The notes below the pieces were generated by a model. The model was given only the letters and a program-made list of their open reading frames with translations. It did no database searches and was not told the origin of the DNA. The translations under genes were made by a program, and so were the position numbers. This document shows positions 47,131-56,388 of a stretch of 64,000 bases of DNA, piece after piece (positions within the stretch are counted from its first letter, which is position 1; every line of letters begins with the position of its first letter). Source of the DNA: Neisseria sp. (GTDB lineage Bacteria; Pseudomonadota; Gammaproteobacteria; Burkholderiales; Neisseriaceae); contig JAUMYW010000009.1 in the NCBI GenBank assembly GCA_030528455.1, forward strand, positions 1 to 64,000. The letters run 5' to 3'.

Positions 47131-47214
47131 GCTGCCCGAAAGCGGTTACGGGCTTTCGGGCAGCCTGCTTTGCAGACGGCATACGCGTACGGCATCTTAT
47201 GCCGTCTGCAAAGC
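47131..47214 (+). terminator. Two tandem hairpins after prpC
   Basis: First: perfect 13-base arms GCTGCCCGAAAGC (47131-47143) and GCTTTCGGGCAGC (47152-47164). Second: perfect 17-base arms (47167-47183 and 47198-47214) containing the TGCAGACGGC uptake word. No T-run follows either. They lie 7 bases after prpC and could attenuate or protect mRNA. Confidence 0.65.
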
Positions 47215-47241
47215 AGCAATCTAAGATTCTGCATCAACATT

Positions 47242-47697
47242 ATGAACACTTTGCCTTATATTTTCATCAGTCTGCTGGGCGGAGCGATTATTCCTTTGCA
47301 GTCGGCGATGGCGGGTAGTTTTGTCAAAGCACACAGGCAAGCCAAATCCAAGCCGCGTTTTATCTGTATTTGGGCGGCACAACCGCATCTTTACTGTTGT
47401 CTTTGGTATTAGGCGGCGGAGTTAAACCGCCTAATATACAAAACGCCCAATGGTGGCAGTATCTGACGGGATTTTTGGGCAGTTTTTATATCCTATTATG
47501 TTTATCGACGCACCCAAAATCGGCTCTGCCAGTACGCTTTTATGGGTGTTTTTAGGACAAATGTTTTTGCTACTGTCCTTGCCCATTTTGGCTTTTTGGG
47601 TTTAGAAGTTCGTAAAGTTGAACCAGTCAAACTTATTGGGCTTGGGCTGATTGCCATCGGTGGCGGGGTGTTGATTTGGGCTGAGAGTGGCAAATAA
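47242..47697 (+). pseudogene. Broken YdcZ/DMT-type transporter gene
   Basis: An ATG at 47242 starts NTLPYIFISLLGGAIIPLQS in frame, typical of the YdcZ (DUF606) family. The reading then jumps frame, near 47330 to AAFYLYLGGTTASLL, again near 47500 to FIDAPKIGSASTLLWVF and near 47560 to LAHFGFLGLEVRKVEP, ending IGGGVLIWAESGK and TAA at 47695. At least three frameshifts are needed to join these segments. Such breakage means no full protein is made. Lying in the prp cluster, it marks a decayed neighbour gene. Confidence 0.8.
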
Positions 47698-47817
47698 GGT
47701 CGAATAACCGTGTTACCGCAAACGATATGATTAAATTGCAAAGAATATAAAACGATTAAGCTCTTTTGAAGTTCGGTTCGGGTAATAAATGATAAAAAAC
47801 TGATTGTCTTATTTGGT

Positions 47818-48651
47818 TTGTTTGTGCTGATTTGGTCGTCTGGATTTATTGTCGGCCGTATGATTGTCGGCAGTGTTTCTCCAAATATATTTTTGACAAT
47901 CCGCTTTTCTTGTACGGCAATTTTATTTTTTATCATTGCTTTTTTACTGAAAAAAGAATACCCCAAGCTTCAAGAAATGCCCAAACATATGCTTGTAGGC
48001 TTTTTATGCAGCGGCGTTTATTTGGGCGGCAGTTATTGGGCCATCAGCCACGGTATGCCTGCCGGCATTATGGCACTGCTGGGCGGTTTGCAGCCGCTGA
48101 TTACCCTGATTGCAGCAAGCGTTTTCTTCGGCGAACGTTTTAAAACGGATTATATTTGGGGCATCGTTATCGGATTGTTCGGCGTATATCTCGCTCTGCC
48201 GCCGTCGTCAAACCAAGATTATGATTTTTGGGTGTTTTTGATTTCGCTTTTGTCCATCGCTTCCATCACTGTCGGACTTTTGTTTCAAAAGCATTACATC
48301 AAAAGCTCGGAACTGACGACATCCTTGGTTATTCAGAACATCGCCGGTGCATTTATGTCGCTGCTGCTGGTTCTTGCTTTAAAGGAAACAACTGTTCAGA
48401 TAAATTTTGATTTTTTGTTTTCGTTATTTTGGGCGGTTTTTATTTTATCGGGCGCGGGAGTTTATCTGTTAATGTATTTGACCAAGCACAACAATGCTGT
48501 CAAAACCACATCGCTGATGCTTCTTTGTCCGCCCTTTGCGGCAATACAGGCCAATATACTGTTTGGCGAACAGCTTTCGTGGTTGCAGATTTTCGGGTTT
48601 GTTATTGCATTGTTTGGTGTCGCTTGGTGCCAAAAAGTTAAAAATGATTGA
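47818..48651 (+). CDS. EamA/DMT-family transporter (start possibly frameshifted)
   Basis: 277 residues from a weak TTG start, with ten membrane helices in two EamA repeats (SYWAISHGMPAGIMALLGGL and CPPFAAIQANILFGE). A better start ATG at 47789 is just out of frame across a six-A run (47794-47799). One more A would give MIKKLIVLFGLFVLIWSSGF, a normal DMT N-terminus. So the gene may be switched off, or read through by slippage. It is probably a metabolite exporter; substrate unknown. It is AT-rich compared with the prp genes. Confidence 0.78.
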   Translation: MFVLIWSSGFIVGRMIVGSVSPNIFLTIRFSCTAILFFIIAFLLKKEYPKLQEMPKHMLVGFLCSGVYLGGSYWAISHGMPAGIMALLGGLQPLITLIAASVFFGERFKTDYIWGIVIGLFGVYLALPPSSNQDYDFWVFLISLLSIASITVGLLFQKHYIKSSELTTSLVIQNIAGAFMSLLLVLALKETTVQINFDFLFSLFWAVFILSGAGVYLLMYLTKHNNAVKTTSLMLLCPPFAAIQANILFGEQLSWLQIFGFVIALFGVAWCQKVKND

Positions 48652-48703
48652 ACCGGTGTAAAAAGCAGATTTCAGATTTGACGATGTGATGACGGGAGTG
48701 ATG

Positions 48704-49477
48704 ATGACCGACTGGAATGCCCAACATTATTCGCAGTTTTTAGACGAACGCACCCGCCCTGCCAAAGAGCTGCTGGCTCGTATTGCCCACCATCAGGCAC
48801 ACCACATCACCGATTTGGGCTGTGGTCCTGCTAACAGTACCGAGCTTTTGTACAAAAATTGGTCAAACGCCCACATCATCGGCGTGGACAGCTCGGCAAA
48901 TATGATAGCCGCCGCCAAGGCAACGCTGCCACAAGTACAGTTTATCCAAGCCGATTTTAACATTTGGCAAACGGACACGCCCCAAGATGTGATTTTTGCC
49001 AATGCGTCTTTACAATGGGCTACACGACACGACAAACTGCTGCCGCAACTCATCGGGCAGCTCGCCCCCGAAGGCGTGCTGGCAATACAGATGCCCGATA
49101 ATCTGGGCGAACCGTCGCACCGCCTGATACGCGAAACGGCAGACAGCCCAAAATGGCGCGGTAAAATGCAGGGTCTGCCCGTGCGTCCCGACTTGCCCGA
49201 TGCCGCCGATTATTACGATATTTTGACGCAGGCGGGCTGTCGCACCGACATTTGGCGCACCGCCTACTACCACGTTTTGCCCGATGTGCACAGCATCGTA
49301 CAGTGGTTCGGCAGCACCGCTCTGCGACCTTATCTGAACGCGCTCGATGACACCGAACGCACCGAATTTGCCGCCGACTACACAAGCCGTCTGCAACAAG
49401 CCTATCCGCCACGTGCAGACGGCAGGATTTTACTCACTCTGCCACGTCTGTTTGTCGTGGCGGAAAAAACAGCCTAA
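48704..49477 (+). CDS. tam: Trans-aconitate 2-methyltransferase (Tam-like)
   Basis: 257 residues from the second of two ATGs, with GGGAG at good spacing. WNAQHYSQFLDERTRPAKEL is typical of the Tam branch, ITDLGCGPANSTELL is the SAM loop and ASLQWATRHDKLLPQL follows. Tam methylates trans-aconitate to relieve its inhibition of aconitase. It lies 32 bases before acnD. AcnD/PrpF chemistry passes through methyl-trans-aconitate, so Tam could protect this step; that link is inferred. Confidence 0.85.
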   Translation: MTDWNAQHYSQFLDERTRPAKELLARIAHHQAHHITDLGCGPANSTELLYKNWSNAHIIGVDSSANMIAAAKATLPQVQFIQADFNIWQTDTPQDVIFANASLQWATRHDKLLPQLIGQLAPEGVLAIQMPDNLGEPSHRLIRETADSPKWRGKMQGLPVRPDLPDAADYYDILTQAGCRTDIWRTAYYHVLPDVHSIVQWFGSTALRPYLNALDDTERTEFAADYTSRLQQAYPPRADGRILLTLPRLFVVAEKTA

Positions 49478-49509
49478 CTTTTTGACAAGAAAAACTTTAA
49501 GGAACAACT

Positions 49510-52116
49510 ATGTCTGCAAACCAAGCCTACAAAAAAGTCCTACCGCACAGCGGTCTGTCTTATTACGACACACGTGCCGCCTGCGAAGACATCAAGCCAG
49601 GTTCTTACGACACCCTGCCCTACACCAGCCGCATTCTCGCCGAGCAACTCATCCGCCGTGCCGACGATGTGGACTTGCCCACTTTGCAAAGCTGGCTTAC
49701 CCAACTCATCGAACGCAAGCAAGAGCTTGATTTTCCTTGGTATCCTGCGCGCGTGGTGTGCCACGATATTTTGGGGCAGACCGCACTGGTGGACTTGGCG
49801 GGTTTGCGCGACGCCATCGCCGAGCAGGGCGGCGACCCGTCCAAAGTCAATCCTGTGGTGCAAACGCAGCTCATCGTAGACCACTCGCTGGCGGTGGAAC
49901 ACGGCGGCTACGACCCTGATGCCTTCGCCAAAAACCGTGCCATCGAAGACCGCCGCAACGACGACCGTTTCCATTTTATCAACTGGACAAAAACCGCCTT
50001 TGAAAATGTGGACGTCATCCCTGCCGGTAACGGCATTATGCACCAAATTAACCTTGAAAAAATGTCGCCCGTGGTGCAGGTTAGAGACGGTGTGGCGTTT
50101 CCTGATACCTGTGTCGGCACCGACAGCCACACGCCGCACGTGGACGCGTTGGGCGTGATTAGTGTGGGCGTGGGCGGTTTGGAAGCCGAATGCGTGATGC
50201 TGGGTTTGCCGTCGATGATGCGCCTGCCCGATATTGTCGGCGTGGAGCTGACCGGCAAACGCCAGGCAGGCATTACCGCAACCGACATCGTGCTGGCTTT
50301 GACCGAATTTTTGCGTAAAGAGCGTGTGGTCGGCGCGTTTGTGGAATTTTTCGGCGAAGGCGCGCGCAGTCTGTCTGTCGGCGACCGTGCCACCATTTCC
50401 AATATGACTCCCGAATTTGGCGCAACGGCGGCAATGTTCTCGATTGACGAGCAAACCATCGATTATCTGAAACTCACCGGCCGCGACGACAAGCAGGTGA
50501 AACTGGTAGAAAATTATGCCAAAACCGCCGGCCTGTGGTCGGATGCTTTGGACAAAGCCGAATATCCGCGCGTGTTGAAGTTCGACTTATCTGCCGTTAC
50601 CCGCAATATGGCCGGCCCGTCCAATCCGCACGCGCGTTTCTCGACCACTGATTTGGCCGCCAAAGGCATTGCCACACCTTACGAAGTACCTGCAGACGGC
50701 TCAATGCCGGACGGTGCCGTCATCATCGCCGCGATTACGTCTTGCACCAATACATCAAATCCGCGCAATGTCGTAGCCGCCGCCTTGCTTGCCAAAAAAG
50801 CGAACGAGCTGGGTCTAACCCGCAAGCCGTGGGTGAAATCGTCTTTTGCACCCGGCTCGAAAGTGGCAGAAGTGTATTTAAAAGAAGCCGGCTTGCTGCC
50901 CGAATTGGAAAAATTGGGCTTCGGCATCGTCGCCTTTGCCTGCACCACCTGCAACGGTATGAGCGGCGCGCTCGACCCTGCCATTCAGCAAGAAATCATC
51001 GACCGCGATTTGTACGCCACCGCCGTGTTATCAGGCAACCGCAACTTTGACGGGCGCATCCATCCTTATGCCAAGCAGGCGTTTTTGGCAAGTCCGCCGC
51101 TGGTGGTGGCTTATGCGATTGCAGGCTCCATCCGTTTCGACATCGAAAACGACGTTCTCGGCGTTGCAGACGGCAAGGAAATCCGCTTAAAAGACATCTG
51201 GCCGTCTGACGAAGAAATTGACGAAATCGTTGCCAAGTATGTGAAACCGCAGCAGTTCCGCGATATTTACATTCCGATGTTCGACACCGGCGCGGCAGAA
51301 AAAGCCCCGTCTCCGCTGTACGACTGGCGGGAAATGTCGACCTACATCCGTCGTCCGCCGTACTGGGAAGGCGCGCTGGCAGGTGAGCGCACCTTAAAAG
51401 GTATGCGGCCTTTGGCGATTTTGCCCGACAACATCACCACCGACCACTTATCGCCATCCAACGCCATTTTGGCGAGCAGTGCGGCAGGCGAATATCTCGC
51501 GAAAATGGGCCTGCCCGAAGAAGACTTTAACAGCTATGCCACCCATCGCGGCGACCATCTGACCGCACAGCGCGCCACCTTGGCTAACCCCAAGCTGTTC
51601 AACGAAATGGTCAAAAATGATGACGGCACCACCCGTCAAGGCTCGCTCGCCCGCGTAGAACCCGACGGCAAGGTGATGCGTATGTGGGAAGCGATTGAAA
51701 CCTATATGGACAGGGGTCAAAATCTCATCATCATCGCAGGGGCGGATTACGGACAAGGGTCAAGCCGCGACTGGGCAGCCAAAGGCGTGCGACTGGCAGG
51801 CGTGGAAGTGATTGCTGCCGAAGGTTTTGAGCGTATTCACCGCACCAACCTTATCGGTATGGGCGTGTTGCCTTTGCAGTTTAAAGATGGCACGACTCGC
51901 CATACGCTTGGACTGGACGGCACAGAAACCTATGACGTGGTTGGCGAACTTGCCCCGCGCGGCGAGATGACTTTGGTTATCAATAAGCGTGATGGTGATG
52001 TGGTCAAAGTACCTGTAACTTGTCGTTTGGATAGTGATGCCGAAGTTAAGACTTATAAGGCAGGCGGCGTATTGCAGCAATTTGCAGGGGAGTTCTTAAA
52101 AGGCGGTGCCGCCTGA
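49510..52116 (+). CDS. acnD: 2-methylcitrate dehydratase, Fe-S dependent (AcnD)
   Basis: 868 residues. Aconitase family with Fe-S ligands in ITSCTNTSNPRN and CTTCNGMSGAL. The swivel domain has GADYGQGSSRDWAA. AcnD acts on 2-methylcitrate with PrpF in place of PrpD. It follows tam by 32 bases and precedes prpF by 180 bases with a weak inverted repeat between. Confidence 0.95.
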   Translation: MSANQAYKKVLPHSGLSYYDTRAACEDIKPGSYDTLPYTSRILAEQLIRRADDVDLPTLQSWLTQLIERKQELDFPWYPARVVCHDILGQTALVDLAGLRDAIAEQGGDPSKVNPVVQTQLIVDHSLAVEHGGYDPDAFAKNRAIEDRRNDDRFHFINWTKTAFENVDVIPAGNGIMHQINLEKMSPVVQVRDGVAFPDTCVGTDSHTPHVDALGVISVGVGGLEAECVMLGLPSMMRLPDIVGVELTGKRQAGITATDIVLALTEFLRKERVVGAFVEFFGEGARSLSVGDRATISNMTPEFGATAAMFSIDEQTIDYLKLTGRDDKQVKLVENYAKTAGLWSDALDKAEYPRVLKFDLSAVTRNMAGPSNPHARFSTTDLAAKGIATPYEVPADGSMPDGAVIIAAITSCTNTSNPRNVVAAALLAKKANELGLTRKPWVKSSFAPGSKVAEVYLKEAGLLPELEKLGFGIVAFACTTCNGMSGALDPAIQQEIIDRDLYATAVLSGNRNFDGRIHPYAKQAFLASPPLVVAYAIAGSIRFDIENDVLGVADGKEIRLKDIWPSDEEIDEIVAKYVKPQQFRDIYIPMFDTGAAEKAPSPLYDWREMSTYIRRPPYWEGALAGERTLKGMRPLAILPDNITTDHLSPSNAILASSAAGEYLAKMGLPEEDFNSYATHRGDHLTAQRATLANPKLFNEMVKNDDGTTRQGSLARVEPDGKVMRMWEAIETYMDRGQNLIIIAGADYGQGSSRDWAAKGVRLAGVEVIAAEGFERIHRTNLIGMGVLPLQFKDGTTRHTLGLDGTETYDVVGELAPRGEMTLVINKRDGDVVKVPVTCRLDSDAEVKTYKAGGVLQQFAGEFLKGGAA

Positions 52117-52296
52117 CAACCTGACGGCAGCAGATAACTTTGCCAAATGTTGTCTGCCGCCGCATCCGCTTTAACAGCTTGACGGTGGCGGTTTGTTCGG
52201 ACAAGCAACATTCAGACAATTAAAATTTTGTATCCGACCGGCCGCCCCAAAGCAAATTTATCTTATCGAACAATGAATGAAAGCAAAGGAGTATCG

Positions 52297-53481
52297 ATGA
52301 ACCGCCAACCCCAAATCCCCGTAAAAGCCACCTATATGCGCGGCGGCACGTCCAAAGGTACGTTTTTCAAACTTTCCGACCTGCCCGAACCCTGCCAAGC
52401 GGCAGGAGCTGCACGGGATAACTTTTTACTTCGTGTTATCGGCAGTCCCGACCCCTACGGCAAACAGATTGACGGACTAGGTAACGGCTCATCAAGCACG
52501 TCCAAAGTGGTGATTTTATCCAAGTCAGACCAAGCCGACCACGATGTCAATTATCTGTTTGGACAAGTGGCGATTGACAAGCCGATGATTGATTGGTCGG
52601 GCAACTGCGGCAATCTCACCGCCGCCGTTGGCTCATTTGCCATTATGAACGGCTTGGTATCAGCAGATAAAATTCCTGCAGACGGCATTTGCGAAGTAAA
52701 AATCTGGCAGCAAAACATCGGCAAAACCATCATCGCCCACGTACCTATCACCGATGGTCAAGTGCAAGAAACCGGCGATTTCGAGCTCGACGGCGTAGCT
52801 TTCCCCGCCGCAGAAGTGAAGATTGAATTTATTGACCCTGTGGACGCTGATGGCGATATGTTCCCTACGGGCAATCTGATTGACCGCCTTGCCGTGCCTG
52901 ATGTCGGCGAATTTGACGTTACCTTTATTAACGCAGGCATTCCCACCATCTTTTTGCGGGCGGCTGATTTGGGCTTTACAGGGACTGAGCTACAAAAAGA
53001 CATCAATTCCAACGCTGAAATCTTAGCCAAATTAGAAAAAGTGCGTGCCTATGGTGCGGTGCAAATGGGCTTAATCAGCGATGTGGCAGAAGCCCAGACA
53101 CGCCAGCACACACCCAAAATCGCTTGGGTCGCAAGTCCTGCCGACTACACAGCATCCAGCGGCAAACAGGTCAAAGCAGATGATATCAACCTGTTGGCAC
53201 GCGCGATGAGCATGGGACAACTGCATCATGCGATGATGGGTACGGCAAGCGTGGCAATTGGCACGGCGGCGACCATTGTGGGGACGATTGTCAATGAAGC
53301 GGCGGGCGGTCGGCCGTTGAGCGAAGTACGCTTTGGACACCCGTCAGGCACGCTGCTGGTGGGCGGTCAATCTGAATGCGCGGACGGCAAATGGCTTGCC
53401 CGTAAAGTGTCTATGAGCCGTTCGGCAAGACGGCTGATGACAGGGGAAGTGTGGGTGCCGGCTGATTGTTTGGGTAATTGA
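52297..53481 (+). CDS. prpF: 2-methylaconitate cis-trans isomerase PrpF
   Basis: 394 residues from MNRQPQIPVKATYMRGGTS with AAAGGAG upstream; longer starts lack support. The MRGGTSKG motif and the GHPSGTLLVGG loop are family marks. It converts the product of AcnD to 2-methyl-cis-aconitate. It is the last gene of the cluster and has a strong terminator. Confidence 0.94.
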   Translation: MNRQPQIPVKATYMRGGTSKGTFFKLSDLPEPCQAAGAARDNFLLRVIGSPDPYGKQIDGLGNGSSSTSKVVILSKSDQADHDVNYLFGQVAIDKPMIDWSGNCGNLTAAVGSFAIMNGLVSADKIPADGICEVKIWQQNIGKTIIAHVPITDGQVQETGDFELDGVAFPAAEVKIEFIDPVDADGDMFPTGNLIDRLAVPDVGEFDVTFINAGIPTIFLRAADLGFTGTELQKDINSNAEILAKLEKVRAYGAVQMGLISDVAEAQTRQHTPKIAWVASPADYTASSGKQVKADDINLLARAMSMGQLHHAMMGTASVAIGTAATIVGTIVNEAAGGRPLSEVRFGHPSGTLLVGGQSECADGKWLARKVSMSRSARRLMTGEVWVPADCLGN

Positions 53482-53510
53482 ACGCTGCCTGAAAACGTTT
53501 CTAGCAGCAA

Positions 53511-53538
53511 AAAACGCCGTGCTTTTGCGCGGCGTTTT
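53511..53538 (+). terminator. Rho-independent terminator of the prp cluster
   Basis: A 12-base stem (53511-53522 with 53527-53538, one G-T pair) has a TTTT loop. T-rich sequence follows. It does not use the uptake word. Confidence 0.88.
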
Positions 53539-53790
53539 ATTTATTCATTATCGTCAAAGACTTCCGAAACAACAAACTGCACTGAGGCAAGCCGCCGGTA
53601 TCTTGCAGCCGGCTCATTTCGACAATATTCCGTTTTCATTGCTTCGAATCAAACTTTACAACCGAATGTTTCTTCTTTTCCGGCTGAGAAATCATCAGCA
53701 GCCATTGCTTATTCAAGCGTCCCTGCCGTCTGCACACCAACTGACCTACATCATTTCTCAACGCACTCTTTACGTTATAATCCGCATATT
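53539..53790. other. Stretch before ccoI with no gene called
   Basis: 252 bases with one uptake word near 53724 and an open frame of 91 codons that has no family features. Probably the ccoI leader. Confidence 0.5.
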
Positions 53791-56235
53791 ATGAGTGAAA
53801 AATCCTGTTTCCACTGCGGTCTGCCCGTACCCGACAACCTAAATCTGACCGTACGCTACGAAGAAGAAGACAAAGCGACCTGCTGCGCCGGCTGCCAAGC
53901 TGTTGCCCGAAGCATTCTTGATGCAGGCCTGGGCAATTACTACAAACAACGCACCGCACAAGCGCAGCAGGCCGGTCTGCCGCCTGAAGAAATTCTGGCG
54001 CAACTGAAACTCTACGACCTGCCCGAAGTGCAGGCCGATTTTGTAGAAACCCTGCCGGAAAACCGCCGCGAAGCGGTCTTGATGCTCAGTGGCATTACCT
54101 GCGCCGCCTGCGTCTGGCTCATCGAACAGCAGCTTTTGCGTTTGACCGGCGTACTGAACGCAGAACTGAATTACACCACCCACCGCCTGCGTATCCGTTG
54201 GGACGAAAGCCGCTGCCGTCTTTCCGACATTCTTCTGCGCATTCAAAATACCGGCTATTCCGCCGCGCCGTATGACGCGCAAAAAGTGGAAGAAAACGCA
54301 CAGAAAGAACGCAAAAAATCTTTGGTGCGGCTCGCCGTTTCCGGCTTGGCGATGATGCAGACCATGATGTTTGCCCTGCCGACCTATCTTTATGACGACA
54401 TCGAACCGCAGTTTCTCGGTATTCTGCATTGGGGCGTGTTTCTGATGGCACTGCCCGTACTGTTCTATGCCGCCGTACCGTTTTACCAAGGCTTCCTGCG
54501 CGACTTGAAAAACCGCAAAACCGGCATGGACACACCGATTACGCTGGCTATTGTGCTGACCACCGTTGCAGGCTGCTACGCCCTGTTCTCCGATGCGGGC
54601 GAAGGCATGTATTTCGAAGGCATCGCCATGCTGGTGTTCCTGCTGCTGCTCGGCCGCTTTATGGAACAGAGCGCGCGGCGCAAAGCGGGCGATGCTGCGG
54701 AACGCTTGGTCAAACTCGTGCCTGCCTTCTGCCACAAACTGCCCGATTATCCGAACGAAAACAGCGAAGAAGCGGCAGTCGTCCAACTCAAAAGCGGCGA
54801 TGTGATTGCCGTTCGCGCAGGCGAAGTCATTCCGGTGGACGGCACGGTTTTGTCCGGAGAAAGCGCGGTAAACGAAGCCATGCTGACCGGCGAAAATCTG
54901 CCTGCTCCCAAAACCGCCGGTGCGAAAGTAACCGCCGGCACGCTCAACACCGAAAGCCTGCTGATTGTCCGCACGGATGAAACAGGCAACAGCACGCGCC
55001 TGGCGCATATCGTCAAACTGCTCGACCGCGCCCTGTCGCAAAAGCCGCGTCTGGCGGTGCTGGCCGACCGCTACGCCTCGTCCTTCGTCTTGGGCATGAT
55101 TCTATTTTCCATACCGGTTTTCCTCGGCTGGTGGTGGTATGCCGGCACATTGAAAGCCCTGTGGATTACCGTTTCCCTACTCGTCATCACCTGCCCGTGC
55201 GCGCTTTCGCTGGCCACGCCGACCGCGCTGGCTTCTTCAACCGGACGGCTGGCGCAAAGCGGCATACTGGTTTCCGGCGCGCAGGCTTTGGAAACGCTGG
55301 CGCAGGCAAGCGATGCGGTATTCGACAAAACCGGCACGCTGACCGAAGGCCGTTTGGCTGTCGAACAAGTGCTGCTGCAAGGCCGTCTGAAATATGACGA
55401 AGCCGTCTGCATCGCACAAACTTTGGAACAGCATTCCGAACATCCGATTGCCCGCGCCGTCTGCTCCCTGCCCCGCACCTCTGCAGACGGCATCAAAATC
55501 GAAAGCGGCCAGCGCGTAAACCGTATCGGACACGGTGTCAGCGCAAGCCTGACCGTAAACGGCACCACGCGGATTTGGTCTATCGGCCGCCCCGAATTTG
55601 TTGCCGAAACTGCCGGGGAAATCCCTGCCGAATGGCACAACCACGCGCACAACGGAACGCTCGTCGCGCTGGGCTGTCAAGACGGATTTGCCGCTCTCTT
55701 CCTGCTAAGCGACCGCATCAAAGCGGGCGTGCCGGAAATGGTTGCGGACTTGGCTCGGCAGGGTCTGACGCTGCACATTCTCAGCGGCGACCGCCAAGCC
55801 GCCGTTGCCCATCTGGCCGACACGCTCGGCATCACCTCTTTCCGCGCAGAAGCCGCTCCCGAGGACAAACTGGCCTTTGTCGAAACCCTGCAACGCCAAG
55901 GCAAACGCGCATTGATGATCGGCGACGGCATCAACGATGCGCCTGTGTTGGCTGCTTCGGATGTGTCGGTTGCGGTGGCGGGCGGCGCGGACGTTGCACG
56001 GGAGGGAGCAGACATCGTAATGCTGAACGACGATATGGCGGCTGTCGGCACCGCCTTGCGGCAGGCCAAACGCACCGCACAGATTATCCGCCAAAATCTG
56101 TTGTGGGCAAGCGCGTACAATCTGGTCGCCGTACCGCTGGCGGCTGCCGGCTTCGTTACGCCCTGGATTGCCGCATTGGGCATGAGTTTGAGTTCGCTGC
56201 TGGTACTGGGTAACGCCCTACGGCTGAGAAAATAA
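53791..56235 (+). CDS. ccoI: Copper P-type ATPase, CcoI/FixI type
   Basis: 814 residues. An N-terminal cysteine-rich segment (SCFHCGLPVPD, TCCAGCQAV) and a heavy-metal domain with GITCAACVWLIE near 100 come first. Then come TCPCALSLATPTAL near 466, phosphorylation DKTGTLTEG near 511 and hinge GDGINDAP near 710. The CPC and Cys-rich N-terminus fit FixI/CcoI, which delivers copper for cbb3 oxidase assembly. It follows the prp terminator as a separate unit. Confidence 0.9.
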   Translation: MSEKSCFHCGLPVPDNLNLTVRYEEEDKATCCAGCQAVARSILDAGLGNYYKQRTAQAQQAGLPPEEILAQLKLYDLPEVQADFVETLPENRREAVLMLSGITCAACVWLIEQQLLRLTGVLNAELNYTTHRLRIRWDESRCRLSDILLRIQNTGYSAAPYDAQKVEENAQKERKKSLVRLAVSGLAMMQTMMFALPTYLYDDIEPQFLGILHWGVFLMALPVLFYAAVPFYQGFLRDLKNRKTGMDTPITLAIVLTTVAGCYALFSDAGEGMYFEGIAMLVFLLLLGRFMEQSARRKAGDAAERLVKLVPAFCHKLPDYPNENSEEAAVVQLKSGDVIAVRAGEVIPVDGTVLSGESAVNEAMLTGENLPAPKTAGAKVTAGTLNTESLLIVRTDETGNSTRLAHIVKLLDRALSQKPRLAVLADRYASSFVLGMILFSIPVFLGWWWYAGTLKALWITVSLLVITCPCALSLATPTALASSTGRLAQSGILVSGAQALETLAQASDAVFDKTGTLTEGRLAVEQVLLQGRLKYDEAVCIAQTLEQHSEHPIARAVCSLPRTSADGIKIESGQRVNRIGHGVSASLTVNGTTRIWSIGRPEFVAETAGEIPAEWHNHAHNGTLVALGCQDGFAALFLLSDRIKAGVPEMVADLARQGLTLHILSGDRQAAVAHLADTLGITSFRAEAAPEDKLAFVETLQRQGKRALMIGDGINDAPVLAASDVSVAVAGGADVAREGADIVMLNDDMAAVGTALRQAKRTAQIIRQNLLWASAYNLVAVPLAAAGFVTPWIAALGMSLSSLLVLGNALRLRK

Positions 56236-56325
56236 AAAAGCAGGCAATAATCCCATATCCGAACTCGGGCAGCGGCCTGCTCCCACCCTGCACGCCTATA
56301 TTTCACTCTTCAATGCCGTCTGCAG

Positions 56326-56358
56326 AAAAAATCCCGCTCTCGATTCTCGGGAGCGGGA
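56326..56358 (-). terminator. Rho-independent terminator of the large methyltransferase gene
   Basis: Arms TCCCGCTC (56332-56339) and GAGCGGGA (56351-56358) form the stem, with further partial pairing inside. On the minus strand six T follow. It lies between convergent genes. Confidence 0.8.
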
Positions 56359-56388
56359 AAACAACAGCATGTCCGACAGCAAATTTGC

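Noticed and set aside
53484..53493. GCTGCCTGAA, like the Simonsiella-type uptake core, after prpF
   Set aside because: One 10-mer in 64 kb can arise by chance, and the prp genes also hold the native word.
53519..53794. 91-codon plus-strand frame before ccoI
   Set aside because: It starts within the prp terminator hairpin, has no ribosome site and no recognisable features.
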